Below the pieces are notes generated by a model. It had not been told where the DNA came from. It searched no databases and saw nothing but the letters and a program-made list of their open reading frames with translations. Positions 23,437-33,709 of a stretch of 64,000 nucleotides of DNA are shown in pieces. Every line of letters starts with the position of its first letter. The stretch's first letter is position 1. This stretch comes from Branchiostoma floridae (lineage: Eukaryota; Chordata; Leptocardii; Amphioxiformes; Branchiostomatidae), in NCBI RefSeq assembly GCF_000003815.2, contig NC_049984.1, positions 4,912,491 through 4,976,490 on the forward strand. Direction: 5' to 3'. Made by a program: the position numbers and the translations under genes.

Positions 23437-24503
23437 AGCCCCGGTCACAAAGCGCGTACGATTCCTTGCGATTCCTTCCGATGCGCAGGATAATCGCAGT
23501 GCGACGTAAGTCGGAAGAAAATCGGAAGCAATGGTTTAAGTATATAAAGCCGTGGTCACAAAGCGCGTAGTGGATCGTACGATGAGGTCATAAGAGCGTG
23601 CCTGCGTCAATCTCAGTGGATCATAGTAAATCGGGGAGCGTCGTATGGCGAAAAATAGAGCTGAAATGGATTTTGAACATGTTCAAAATTTCGCTATCGT
23701 CGTAAGATTTTATTTGCCCCCATAGCAGAGTTCATTACGGCAATTTTTGTCTACTGACGAGGTTATAGATTTATGATTTTTTAGCATGTTGTGATGGTTT
23801 CAGTTTTCCCTGATATTGTCGATATTGACGAAAAGGGGAAATATATCAGTCGCAACTGCCACAGTCGCAACCAGAGAACAGCGCGCCACACACAGGTGAT
23901 GCAGACAAATTGTTTGATCGCTTCATGCACGTGAGTTTATAATTAGATCAAATCTCAGCTCTCGTCGGTCTTGGGTCAGTTTACCATAATCGTAATAACC
24001 ATGGGGACAACTCGAACATAAAGGCAGGCTCTATGAGTCGGAAATATATATGATATAATTCTTATCATTTGATTTTTGTATGATGGCATCTTTTTGTTGA
24101 TAGCATATCATGATCATGACGATCTTCGAAAGAGCCTGACACGTAGAGCCGGCAAGCAGACCGAGATAACCATACCAGTACTGACGCTTGATTTGAACTT
24201 TTGCTTGTAATACTCTTGTTGTCATGGTCTTTTTAAATTTATTTTTACAGTTAAAGATATTATAGGAAGGTATTAAACAGCTATGTCCACATTTTGTTGG
24301 TTAAAGAAGCACAAAAGCGGTCAGACGGCTATACAGAAGAGACACAAGTGAAAAATCGTGCGACGCTGGAAAAATTTTGAACACCATCCGATGCGTTGCG
24401 ATGGCTTGCGATGCTTACGATTTTCTTGCGATGTACTGCGCTCATCGTACGATATGCGGAATAGTCCATCGCAAGGAATCGTACGCGCTTTGTGACCGGG
24501 GCT
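23437..24503. mobile_element. Non-autonomous PIF/Harbinger-like element
   Basis: The termini AGCCCCGGTCACAAAGCGCG and the inverse extend to about 38 bp (GTACGATTCCTTGCGAT). It is flanked by TTA at 23434-23436 and 24504-24506, the 3-bp TWA target typical of PIF/Harbinger. A partial terminal copy (GTGGTCACAAAGCGCGTA) lies inside at about 23553. No transposase domain is seen. Confidence 0.75.
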
Positions 24504-24631
24504 TTAACGTGCTCAATGCAAGGCATCTCCTCGAACACGGGACCCCCATTTTTCATCCCTTCCGAAAGACGGGTGCAGCCACAACAGACATGGTTTCAAC
24601 TCCTGGTTCCAATAGCCCCCATAGCAGGCTC

Positions 24632-24805
24632 TCTGGGCTCTTTTAGTATTTTTTGCCTCATAATACACTTTTGCTGGTCATTTCTTTTTGTACTGGGTCA
24701 TTTGTGCCGTCGGTCCGTGGCGCAAGCGACCCAATAGAAAAAGAAATGGTCAGCAAAAGTGTATTATGAGGCAAAAGAAGACTAAAAAGGGCACAGACGG
24801 ATCCT
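24632..24805. mobile_element. MITE with GCCTCATAATACACTTTTGC arms
   Basis: A near-perfect hairpin of about 60-bp arms (TTTTTTGCCTCATAATACAC and inverse) around a GTGCCGTCGGTCCGTGGCGC centre. Same family as 15905-16078. Confidence 0.8.
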
Positions 24806-25276
24806 GATATGGACTATTATGATTCCAAGTACATGTAGTTAGAAACTCGGAGACACTGGTTCAATGATACAACTCTCCAAGTTCAACTGCATGTACTAGG
24901 AGCCAGGAGCTGAACTGTGAGGATGCTACCAGTTGAAGGGGCAACTTTTCGGTGGAGACTGCTATGTCAATCCTTCTCATGATGCGTTCTTTTCCAACCT
25001 CTTTCGCGTTGCAATAGACTTACAAAAAGTTGCTTGAGAAACTGGATATGTTTGATAACAGCCAAGTGTATTTTCAGTTAGTGGCGAAAGACAGTGGATA
25101 TGCTATCTCAAACGTCTGATCGTTTGCAAAAGATATCCAGTTGAATAACCTTTTGTGTTCTGTACTTTATCAACTGTGTGTCTAACTTTCATCAGCGTGA
25201 TCTTTACAGTCCTTTAGAAAGATGCAAAAAAGAGGAAGACTTCAATAGATCCAGCTTGATCGACGTCCCTTAGATT

Positions 25277-25441
25277 CACTCTCCAAGCAGAGGTTAGGCT
25301 CCGGCTGTTTTTGACGTTTTTATGCATTTTTATCGGGCTATCTATTTTGTACTGTACAAAAAGATCGAAAGCGGTACAAAATAGAGAGCCCGATAAAAAC
25401 GTCAGAAAAACAGCCGGAGCCTAACCTCTGCTTTGAGAGTA
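25277..25441. mobile_element. AGCAGAGGTT-family MITE with perfect 9-bp TSD
   Basis: Ends CTCTCCAAGCAGAGGTTAGG and inverse. The direct repeat CCTTAGATT at 25268-25276 and 25442-25450 is perfect. Confidence 0.85.
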
Positions 25442-25789
25442 CCTTAGATTAAGATTTGTCCCAGTATCTGATCCTCAGCCCGCCGCAGATGTGGACTTGG
25501 GTCGCTAATTGGATTACCTCCCTGCCCCTTGTTGTTGTAACGCTGTTCCACTGGTCGGGATCCGCGCGGGGCCGAGGCAGGCCGAAGTGTTGATTGCTTT
25601 TCCGCGTAATCCTGTTTCTACCACAGGGATTATTCGTGGTGGGACGGTGGGAGGGGGGCGCACGGCCCTCCGCTAGGCTATGGACACCTGTTTTGTATCT
25701 GTTGAGCCCGGTGCTAGCCAAAATCCATATCCCCTGGTGTGTTACTAATGTACCAGTAGACCGCTACTACCTATGCACAATCACAAAAC

Positions 25790-26020
25790 CCACACATAAT
25801 ACTAATAGAAAAGGTGGGATATTTCGCCTTCCACTGTTTTCGAAAAAGGAGTCGAACCCTATAACCGGCCAGGATCTTTTACTAGCTTTAGACTAGAGTT
25901 GACACTTGTGATATAGTTTTTACACTGTTTGAATCTCTTATGTTACATGTAATTAGTCCACGGGCAAGAATATGCAATAAAGTTTACAATTCACTGTTTT
26001 TCTTTTACCAAACTGAGAGA
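25790..26020 (+). mobile_element. LINE 3' fragment
   Basis: The inverse complement matches 13880-14115 closely, including AGTGTCAACTCTAGTCTAAAG and the GGTTCGACTCC motif, so it is the 3' part of the same retrotransposon family in the opposite orientation. Confidence 0.6.
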
Positions 26021-26849
26021 AGAAGGAGTACGGCCACCATAAAGTTTCTCTCTCGGCCAGTAACTCAAACTCTTTTGATTTTTGCCGAATTTTAGTAACA
26101 TTTGTATTCATAGCCTCTAAGGAGACCTGGTGGTAGCTAAGGAACTACAGCAAGTAAAGTTGAGTTAGACTTCTGCAAACATGTCAATCGCTTATTCCTC
26201 TGCAATTGCAAGACTATGGACAAGTAGTCAGACAAGACATGACAGACGTAGTGGTGGTTGACAAACTTACATCAGCTTCATCACAGTAACATAGACGTGA
26301 ACAAAATGAACAAAATACAAAAATGTAGCGAAACATAACAATACTTTAACTTGTAACAAAAGAAGTTCAAATGATCAACAGTGGGCTTAAAACTTCGAAG
26401 AAGAATACAGGATGTAAAGCGTTTTCTGGCTGTTGTGAAATTTTGAGTGGTAGCAAATATTTGGAATTTATGGAAGATGGCTACGATGGACTTCCGCGAA
26501 GCAAAAGAGAGATTTGGGTATTTGCAGAAAGGGCTGGGGAATTTGCGGTGTGTCCTATGAGCCCAGTATGCATTTCTCTCTTCGCTTTGGCTCAATCTAC
26601 TGTGGCGTTCGTTCTCTAACGTTGTTATATGAGGAAGAGCATTGTTTTCCTCACAAATCCAGCCAAAACCTCAATGCGTCGTATTTTGATATGCGTGTTT
26701 TCCTCTCAGGGTAATTCATCTGACGTGTTTTTTCCGGCGACCTCCGTTGTGTGCGTGATGTTTTACAGAAGTGGCCTTCGAGTTGATCGGTAATGTTTCC
26801 TTGAAAAAAATCCCCGGGTACTATTTCGTTGATTAATTTTCCCCCGCTA

Positions 26850-27025
26850 TAATGGACCGATCCCGAAACCCCACCCCCTGTTCAATCATGGTTCTATTTC
26901 GAACACCTCCGTCAAAAGTAGCAATTTCTGTCCAATGTGGCAGTTTTTGACGGACGTGTTCGAAATAGATATGGGGTTCTATTTGTTCGATATGGCGTTC
27001 GACAGAATCGGTCCATTCCCACCGT
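26850..27025. repeat. Palindromic stretch
   Basis: The outer pair ATGGACCGAT / ATCGGTCCAT and inner pair TTCTATTTCGAACAC / inverse, with CCGTCAAAA / TTTTGACGG, give a long hairpin of about 175 bp. Probably a miniature DNA transposon whose ends I could not fix. Confidence 0.6.
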
Positions 27026-27435
27026 TGTTCCACCCGCCACCAAAGTCGCGGAATGCGGGGGGAATCTGGGCCCTGTGCCGGGGTGAATGAATGGTGGTCG
27101 GTCTTGTTTATCGGACCAGGAAATTGGATTGTTTCACAATAGGCGCACCTGCGCCTAGACCCAACAGGTAAGCCAGAGTCGCCAATAAGTCCATTGTGTC
27201 GTTGGAGAGCGTCAATCTGGAGGTGGAATTCCTTTCACACCTGTCCTAACGACAGGTAAGGCGTTACCAAGGACAGGTAACGGGACACGCCTTCTTTTTC
27301 AGGTCAGCGCGCACGCGAGTGAAAATATTTAAATATATAACAACTTTCCCTCCTCCAAACTAACTGCATTCAGATAAAGATGCAATTAGTTGTAGTATAC
27401 ATGGACCATTGATCTTTTAGATAAGTAGGAAGAAC

Positions 27436-27641
27436 TACTTTCCAAGCAGAGGTTAGGCTCCGGCTGTTTTTTTACGTTTTTTTAGTCGTCTTTATCGGGC
27501 TTTCTATTTTGCATTCTGTATATCTTGTATGATCAAAACCTAACCAAACGAGATACAATACAATACAAAATAGAGAGCCCGATAAAAACGACAAAAGACA
27601 CGTACAAAAACAGCCGGAGCCTAACCTCTGCTCGGAGAGTG
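27436..27641. mobile_element. AGCAGAGGTT-family MITE
   Basis: Ends TTTCCAAGCAGAGGTTAGGC and inverse. Flanks AGGAAGAAC (27427-27435) and AGAAAGAAC (27642-27650) match at 8 of 9 bases. Confidence 0.8.
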
Positions 27642-27834
27642 AGAAAGAACATGCAAAGGCGCCATGCACCAATCTAGCTCGATTCGGGCGAAACTGGGTA
27701 CCTAGCTGTGGTCAGGAACGTACTCGGAGATGAAGATTAAAGTCTGAGGGTCCGTCTTTTAGGAGGTTCACGATCCCCGGCTACTCTTCCATTTCAAACA
27801 AACGGGCCTTCCGCTTTAGGCTCCATTTCAAACC

Positions 27835-27995
27835 ACATGTACAGCTAAGTACCCATTTTTACCTGAATCGAGTGAGGTGAGACAGTATCATAGGTGTAAA
27901 TTACCTTTGCCAAGGGCACAACATCGTGACCTGTTGGGGATTCTAACTCAGAAGCTTTAGGTTCAAGTGAACCACCCGGTCCACAGGGCCACCTT
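27835..27995 (-). mobile_element. tRNA-derived SINE fragment
   Basis: In the reverse complement it shows the CTTGGCAAAGG..., CACTCGATTCAGGTAAAAATG and CTTAGCTG order seen in the SINE at 38334-38640. Confidence 0.55.
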
Positions 27996-28013
27996 GCGAT
28001 TGTACACAATACC

Positions 28014-28145
28014 TAATCTCCAAGCAGATCCTACGGTGCCATAAGATAGTATCAAAGCTGGCCAAGGAGTGTAGCCGGCCAAGGGAGTCAAACGGGCACA
28101 AGTTTGATACTATACATTACGCACCGTGGATCTGGCTCGAGATTA
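28014..28145. mobile_element. TAATCTCCAAGCAGA-family MITE with perfect 9-bp TSD
   Basis: Begins TAATCTCCAAGCAGATCCTA and ends GATCTGGCTCGAGATTA. CACAATACC flanks it at 28005-28013 and 28146-28154. The interior has inverted GATAGTATCAAA / TTTGATACTAT. Confidence 0.8.
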
Positions 28146-28698
28146 CACAATACCGTATTGCAGTTTTTCTTCGCCGATTGCGTTACTCATTTCTTAATCT
28201 CTGCTGTGATTGTAAGGGTTAGGACTAGTTACATTGATATAACGTTAGATAATTATTGAGCCTATTTTATTGATCATAACGCTCAATGTTTTCACTGCAC
28301 AAATTTATGTAGCTTCCCTTTAGGAATGTTGGCACTCGGAATTCCCTGCAGTTTTCTATAGAGTTGCAAAGTGTCGCCGTTCTGATGACGACTTTGGCAC
28401 TCCAACACAACTAACACAATAGGTTCTTTCAAGCCGTCTTTCTATCCATTCTATACACGTTTTGCTTTGGAGGTTGGCAGGGTCGGCGAAACTTTTTCTT
28501 TTAACTCAGCTGGTTGCCACAGATAAGGACTGTTGAACGATGTAGTAGATTGCAGAGTCAGCACAACATGACTTTTCATACAGGATGACTAACAAAGAAA
28601 GTAATGTCCTACCACCCTCCAGGTCTGGTACTACTGGTTAAAAGTGGTAGTTCGCAACTGCACGACCACCAAATCGTCCTGAGCGCCTGCTTCACAAA

Positions 28699-30061
28699 AT
28701 GGCTAAGATAGGGCAACTTCTAACCCTTGTTAGCTGTATCTTGGTACACCACAGCGTAGTGTCAGCGGTGGAAGAGGAGGAAAATGAAGGATCCTGTTCC
28801 CGACAGTTCAACAACCATCAGAACATCACGGTGGTGGCCGCGCCCGGGCCGGTCGGGCCGAAAGGGGACATGGGACCGAGAGGTATGGAACTTACTCTAC
28901 AAGCGGAAATCGTTACGTTTTTATCTCCATGGAAAATGGAGATATAATTTTTAGTGCGGCCCAGTACGCGTATCTAAAACTGTCACAAAATGATAGAGAT
29001 ACGAATGAGGTGCGTATTGTGCGTACGACTGCGTATGAAAAATGTCAACATGCACCTCATATGGACTTCATGTGTAACTACCAGCTGAGGAGATAGATGG
29101 TTCGCAAACCATACTCATTTTTGCACAATTTGATATAATATGGTGTTTGTGATGACATAAACCCTAAACAATTTCTTCCAAGACTACATATGTTTCCATG
29201 GTAACAGGGACACAATTTTGGAGACATTTTTTTTTCCAGATTTGGCCTAGTCAAAAGCATGGAAATTATAATGATCATGATGATTAAGTAGACTTGATAG
29301 TAGTTGGCTCTGACGTTTACTATACACTATCTACACTATATTCTCTGGAGAAGCGAACGTAGGAGTGAATTACTTCCCGGATAGTACACAGGCTAAAGAT
29401 TAAGGAGACTATTTCAGAAAAATGACGAGAGATAACCTCATCATAAATTGATAAACAACGAAGCCGCTCGATTTTTACTGATTTTTACATTTGCCACGTC
29501 TCTTAAGGTCACGCCGGGACGCCAGGTGAGACAGGTGTGAGAGGGGCGCCAGGTAAGCTGGGGCCGGTCGGACCGAGGGGCGAGAGGGGAGACAAAGGTG
29601 AGCGGGGACCGGCAGGTGAGAAGGGAGCACCTGGCACCAGCCCACCTGCTCCACCCGTCGTGGCGTTCTCCGTGGCGCGAACGGGCATTCTCACGACGTC
29701 CCAAACGAGGGTGCTGACGTATGACGTCATCCTTAGCAACGTTGGCGGGGCGTACACGGAGGGAACGGGCAAGTTTGTGGCCACGTTCGGGGGAGTCTTT
29801 TTCTTCACGTTCACCGGAATGACTGCGAATGCTGCCAATAGCAATTACTATCTGCGTCTCATGAAGAATGGGGAGAAGATGGTGAGTCTGCACGAGAATA
29901 ACGGAGCACAAGCTCAGTACCAGGCCGCCAGTAACAGCGCCATACTGATGCTGCGTCCCGGAGACCAGGTCTGGGTGGAGCTGGACAAGAGCGGGCGCAC
30001 CGTGTTCAGCAACGTCAACAGGTACCTGACGTTCTCCGGGTTCCTTATTCACGCTGACTGA
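28699..30061 (+). CDS. Secreted collagen-like C1q-domain protein
   Basis: Two exons: 28699-28882 (donor GTATGG, phase 1) and 29508-30061 (acceptor CTTAAG, stop TGA), giving 245 residues. Residues 1-23 form a signal peptide ([17 protein letters not shown]). A short acidic segment with one Cys follows, then an uninterrupted run of about 18 Gly-X-Y triplets; the register is kept exactly across the splice, which confirms the junction. Residues about 110-245 are a globular C1q domain: VAFSVART start, [44 protein letters not shown] and a closing YLTFSGFLI. It should be a secreted trimeric lectin-like or complement-related protein of the expanded invertebrate C1q family. No neighbour suggests a pathway. 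Confidence 0.92.
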
Positions 30062-30274
30062 AACGGTCATAGATACTAGTCTCTGCCAGACTGACTACGC
30101 TGGCTGTTGTAGGGAGAATAATTTGCCAGGACAGTTTTGCTACCAGAGGAGTTGGCCGGCAGCTCCGGAGGGGGAACATTAAACTTAGCGTAGACGGACT
30201 CCCCTGGCCGATTTCCCGATTTTTTTTTTTTGCCGAATTCTACAACTAGTATGTAGGAAGGCCTGGTGGGGGCC

Positions 30275-30291
30275 AATAAAGGTTCAATAAA
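30275..30291 (+). terminator. Polyadenylation signals of the C1q gene
   Basis: Two AATAAA hexamers at 30275-30280 and 30286-30291, about 215 bp after the stop codon, with the same orientation as the gene. Confidence 0.7.
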
Positions 30292-30946
30292 TGCAGTCAA
30301 CACTGACCAAGACGACCTCACGGGACATGATGGATAGATCTGGTCTATGTGGTGTTAAGTAGATTGGACTCATTCCTCAAGCTACCGACAATTTTCGCCC
30401 GCACTCGTCCCTCAGTAAGTCAAATAATATAATGAATGGAAGTCAGGATACATAGTAAGGAACAATCAACTAATGAAGTAAGTGATATCTACAGATAGAT
30501 ATGAACTTTGTGCACAACATAACGAATAATAACCGAAACTTAAAACAGAGAAACACATCAAAATGTGATCAACAAATTGTACCGAATTTGTTGTGGATTG
30601 GAAGTGGGCCTAAAGATGGCGGATACCAGGTACGATGTAATCAACTAAGCATGCTACTGTGCACATGAGACAAAGCTTAATAAAGAATCTGACATAAAAC
30701 ACAAATGTAAGAGAAAGTTTATTTCAATACACATGAAATTAACATGAAGTTAACATGATAGTTGATACGAAACACTTTTCTGTTTTTTGTTATTCCTTTC
30801 TGTTGTACTTTGTATTTTTTGTCACAGTAAAAAAAAAGACTTATCAACATTCCTGTAGACTAGTATTTTTGTTCGACTCTTTTCAACTTTTCTTTCTTCT
30901 TTCCATATCTATGAACCCATAGAAATTGAAATAGAGTTCGTAATAA

Positions 30947-31167
30947 GGCACCCTTTCCACCGAACCGATAACCGTACGCGCTGAGCAACCAAGAATCTCA
31001 TTAGTAGTTTGAACGAATTTTTAGTTACGATAATTTTGTAAGTTTCTGCGTTTGGTAGTCTTTCAAATCATACTTTTTACATCATGCATCATGTTCCACT
31101 TATAAAGTCACAGGTCATACAAATCCAATATTGGTTGCCAAAAGGTTTCTATCCAGTGAAAGGAGGG
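30947..31167. mobile_element. CCTTTCCAC-ended MITE, copy 1
   Basis: Short inverted ends CACCCTTTCCAC and CCAGTGAAAGG. The interior (AATCTCATTAGTAGTTTGAA, TCTTTCAAATCATACTTTT) is found inverted at 32251-32450 and in diverged form at 61291-61508. Confidence 0.7.
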
Positions 31168-31207
31168 GGGGGGGGGGCTGCCTTCCTATCGGTAATGTTT
31201 CGGTAAC

Positions 31208-31441
31208 AATTATACCCCTGTCACATTATCCACGATCTTCGGGCGTATCGATGGAAGATCGGCCATATTTAAGATCAAGAGAGGGTTGCGCGTATTTTTC
31301 ACCTGAAAAACGTCCCTGTCAAGCCATACTTTGTACCTTGTACAATTGTTGTGCAATGAAGTTATTATTATAAGCCAGGCTCGGGCGATTGCCGCAGAAT
31401 CGTCGTCCGATCGATTTTCGCCAAATGTGACAGGTGTATTA
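31208..31441. mobile_element. MITE with TACCCCTGTCACATT ends
   Basis: The left ATTATACCCCTGTCACATT is matched at the right end by the inverse AATGTGACAGGTGTATTAT. Internal GATC/CGATC-rich inverted arms continue the hairpin. Confidence 0.65.
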
Positions 31442-32119
31442 TGAGGGTTCCCCCGGCGTCGGGGTGTAGCCCCAGCCGTGCTCTGACGTCACAGTTTGTC
31501 CCTGTCCAAGTTGGTGCTTCTAGACTATGGGCTAGGTCACGGTGTCTATTTGTCACCGTGCTGGTTTAACTCAGAGTTTTTAAAAAATCCGGGGCCCGGC
31601 CAGGCCCAAATATAGGCCGGTAGTGTTAGGGTGTCCCACGTGGAGGTTGCGCCCGATAATTGCAAACAACAACCCGTGAACTGCTCGGCAGGGTCCCTTT
31701 TTCCAATTTTCGACCTAAACATAAATTGAATAAAATCTTACGGCTAGCGGGTCATCGGCATTGACTTTCTCTATGCTACGGTTCCATTTGGAAACGGGGG
31801 CTCTTCTGGGTAATTTACGGTCTTTTTTTTTTCACTTTCGGGCGTGATCTCTACGTGGCCACTGGGGCACCCTGTGGCTACCTGGCTATTTTGGGGCACG
31901 GCTGGGCCCTTGGATTTTTTAAACTCGAAGTCAAAATCAACCCGGGACCTGGTAACAAATAGTCGCAGTGACGTAATGGTGAGAACACTGCATGAAAGGT
32001 ACACCTGCGGTATCCGTCAGTAAAAGTCCACCGGGACATATTTGTGGCTTCCGAGCACACCCTTGGCTACACCCCCTACGGGCAGCGGTGAAAATGGGAT
32101 CTTAGCATTGCATGTATAA
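31442..32119. other. Spacer without a recognised feature
   Basis: Minus-strand open frames exist (31771-32004, 31878-32060), but I see no domain and no convincing splice frame linking them to the kelch-like gene. Confidence 0.4.
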
Positions 32120-32450
32120 GGCACCCTTTCCACTGGGCGGAGTAGCCTGAGTATCATCCGTATTCTACCGGGGCTCCTTACACTCGGTACCCTAAAGTGA
32201 GTGTAAGGAACCCCGGTAGAAATAGGATGGTACCCAGGCTATGGGCGGAGAGCGTTTGGCGACCAAAATTGGATCAGTATGACCTATGTCTTACAATTGG
32301 AACATGATCTAAAATGTAAAAGTATGATTTGAAAGACAATGGCAAATCGCAGAAAACTTACAAAATGCATTCCTTCATCAATGAAATTCGTTCGAACTAC
32401 TAATGAGATTTTTGCTCAATGCTTGTCGCCTCAGTGGAAAGGGGGCCCGG
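32120..32450. mobile_element. CCTTTCCAC-ended MITE, copy 2, interrupted by a palindromic MITE
   Basis: The left end GGCACCCTTTCCACTGGGCGG is separated from its body by the insertion at 32143-32241; the right end is CAGTGGAAAGGGGG. The body is the inverse of copy 1. Confidence 0.75.
32143..32241. mobile_element. Long-form palindromic MITE, nested, with 9-bp TSD
   Basis: Ends TAGCCTGAGTATCATCCG and GGATGGTACCCAGGCTA. An inner hairpin CTTACACTC / GAGTGTAAG is missing from the 61-bp forms. TGGGCGGAG at 32134-32142 and 32242-32250 is a perfect 9-bp duplication of the host MITE sequence. Confidence 0.88.
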
Positions 32451-32648
32451 TGTCAAGCCAAATTTCTGTCCCTGCCAAATATCTTTTCCAGGACTGCTTA
32501 GGGTTTTCAGTATAACCGAGTGGAGAAAAGTGCGTCACGCTAGTGGTGTGGTAGTTTTCAATCAGAGCGGATTTTGGAAGGAGGGGTCGCTATGGCATGA
32601 GGAGATGTGGGCACTTAACATAGTCCCAAGCCCAACCCTAGCCCTTAC

Positions 32649-32796
32649 TAATCTGCAGGCAGATAAGATAGTATCAAAACTGGCCAAAGGGAGTCATCAG
32701 CTACTGGGAGCCAAACACACTCCTACTAGGCCGGCTTCACTCCTCTGCCAGCTTTTGATACTCTCTTATGCTACCGTAGGATCTGCTTGGAGATTA
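32649..32796. mobile_element. TAATCTCC-family MITE
   Basis: The left end is degraded (TAATCTGCAGGCAGATAAG). The right end GTAGGATCTGCTTGGAGATTA is intact, with inner GATAGTATCAAAA / TTTTGATACT arms. Confidence 0.7.
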
Positions 32797-32958
32797 AATC
32801 CCCTACCCCAAGAAGCAAAAATGTGGCGGAGCAGAAACTTCCCGTTTCCCTCTCGCTTAGATCTACTCGAATCTTTCTACGGCTAGCGGCACGACTTCAT
32901 GCCACACGCTTTCTTTCTCCCAGATCTCTCTCCATCCGTACATATCGGAGGGGAACAC

Positions 32959-33143
32959 CTGATCCTGGCAACATCCGGACTCCTCCGTCAAAAACGCGCC
33001 GTCCGACAATGAACAACACCTTACTCCCGGCTTGCACTGCGCCGGGGGAGGCCAGCGATTGGTCAACCTTGGACCACGCTCCAAACGAGTTGCCGTACGA
33101 ATAGACCTCAACCACAGACGAGTTACAAGACCCATATTCGGTA
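32959..33143 (-). CDS. Probable kelch-repeat exon, cut by the assembly gap
   Basis: The minus frame is open from the gap edge and reads NSSVVEVYSYGNSFGAWSKV, then QAGSKVLFIVGR. This has the spacing of one kelch blade (VExYxxxxxxWxxV ... GxxxYxxGG). A GT donor lies after ..GGATCAG at 32959. It is in the right orientation and position to continue the BTB-BACK gene at 33710-35708, whose propeller is otherwise missing. After the blade the frame is less kelch-like and stops at about 32897, so a frameshift or a different donor is possible. Confidence 0.4.
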
Positions 33144-33243
33144 NNNNNNNNNNNNNNNNNNNNNNNNNNNNNNNNNNNNNNNNNNNNNNNNNNNNNNNNN
33201 NNNNNNNNNNNNNNNNNNNNNNNNNNNNNNNNNNNNNNNNNNN
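33144..33243. other. Assembly gap (100 N, unknown size)
   Basis: Exactly 100 N, a conventional placeholder. It breaks the kelch-like gene. Confidence 0.99.
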
Positions 33244-33402
33244 TACCTCATTTCAGACCATACCCGAAGGTTATTTGCAAAAAAGTACTAACAGCAGTGC
33301 ACAGAATTATGTACTTAATAATTCGTTTAATAATATCGCGCATTAATATCTACTCGATCTGGAAGTCACTTTTCCATCCTAAAGACTAAACTGCACACTC
33401 TC

Positions 33403-33590
33403 TAATCTCCAAGAAGACCCTACGGTAGCGTAAGATGGTATCAAAAGCTGCCAGAGAAGTGAAGCCGGCCTAGGATAATCTCCAAGCAGATCCTACGGTA
33501 GCATATGATAGGATAGTATCAAACGCTGATAGAGAAGTGAAGCCGGCCTAGGAGTGTGTTTGGCTACCGGTAGGATCTGCTTGGAGATTA
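33403..33590. mobile_element. Two partial TAATCTCC-family MITEs joined head to tail
   Basis: TAATCTCCAAGAAGACCCTAC starts at 33403; a second left end, AATCTCCAAGCAGATCCTAC, starts at 33477. The only right end (GATCTGCTTGGAGATTA) closes at 33590. Both share GAAGTGAAGCCGGCCTAGGA. Confidence 0.7.
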
Positions 33591-33709
33591 ATACTCTCGA
33601 GTCTCGACAATTGATGTGACCAGAAAATTTATTTCATTGTCTACATTGTCTAATCTTGCATCGAGCGAATTTAGAACGTTCATTTAGAACGTTATCATTG
33701 GCTGCCTAC

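Larger units (their letters stand above)
18790..28698. other. Gene-poor region, transposon relics
   Basis: No recognisable gene in about 10 kb. It contains four elements or fragments of the AGCAGAGGTT MITE family, a 3-bp-TSD element (23437-24503), a GGTCAGCAAAAGTG element (24632-24805), LINE 3' sequence (25790-26020), a palindromic stretch (26850-27025), a reverse SINE fragment (about 27840-27990) and a TAATCTCC element (28014-28145). The open frame at 22266-22604 (112 codons, Lys/Glu/Asp-rich) has no domain I recognise. The part nearest 18.8-20.2 kb probably contains regulatory DNA of the bHLH gene. Confidence 0.5.

Noticed and set aside
29441-30070. 209-codon minus frame over the C1q exon
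   Set aside because: Antisense of the Gly-X-Y and C1q coding sequence.
30947-32450. One large 1.5-kb element with 200-bp inverted arms
   Set aside because: Each arm has its own CCTTTCCAC-type ends, so these are two MITEs of one family in opposite orientation.
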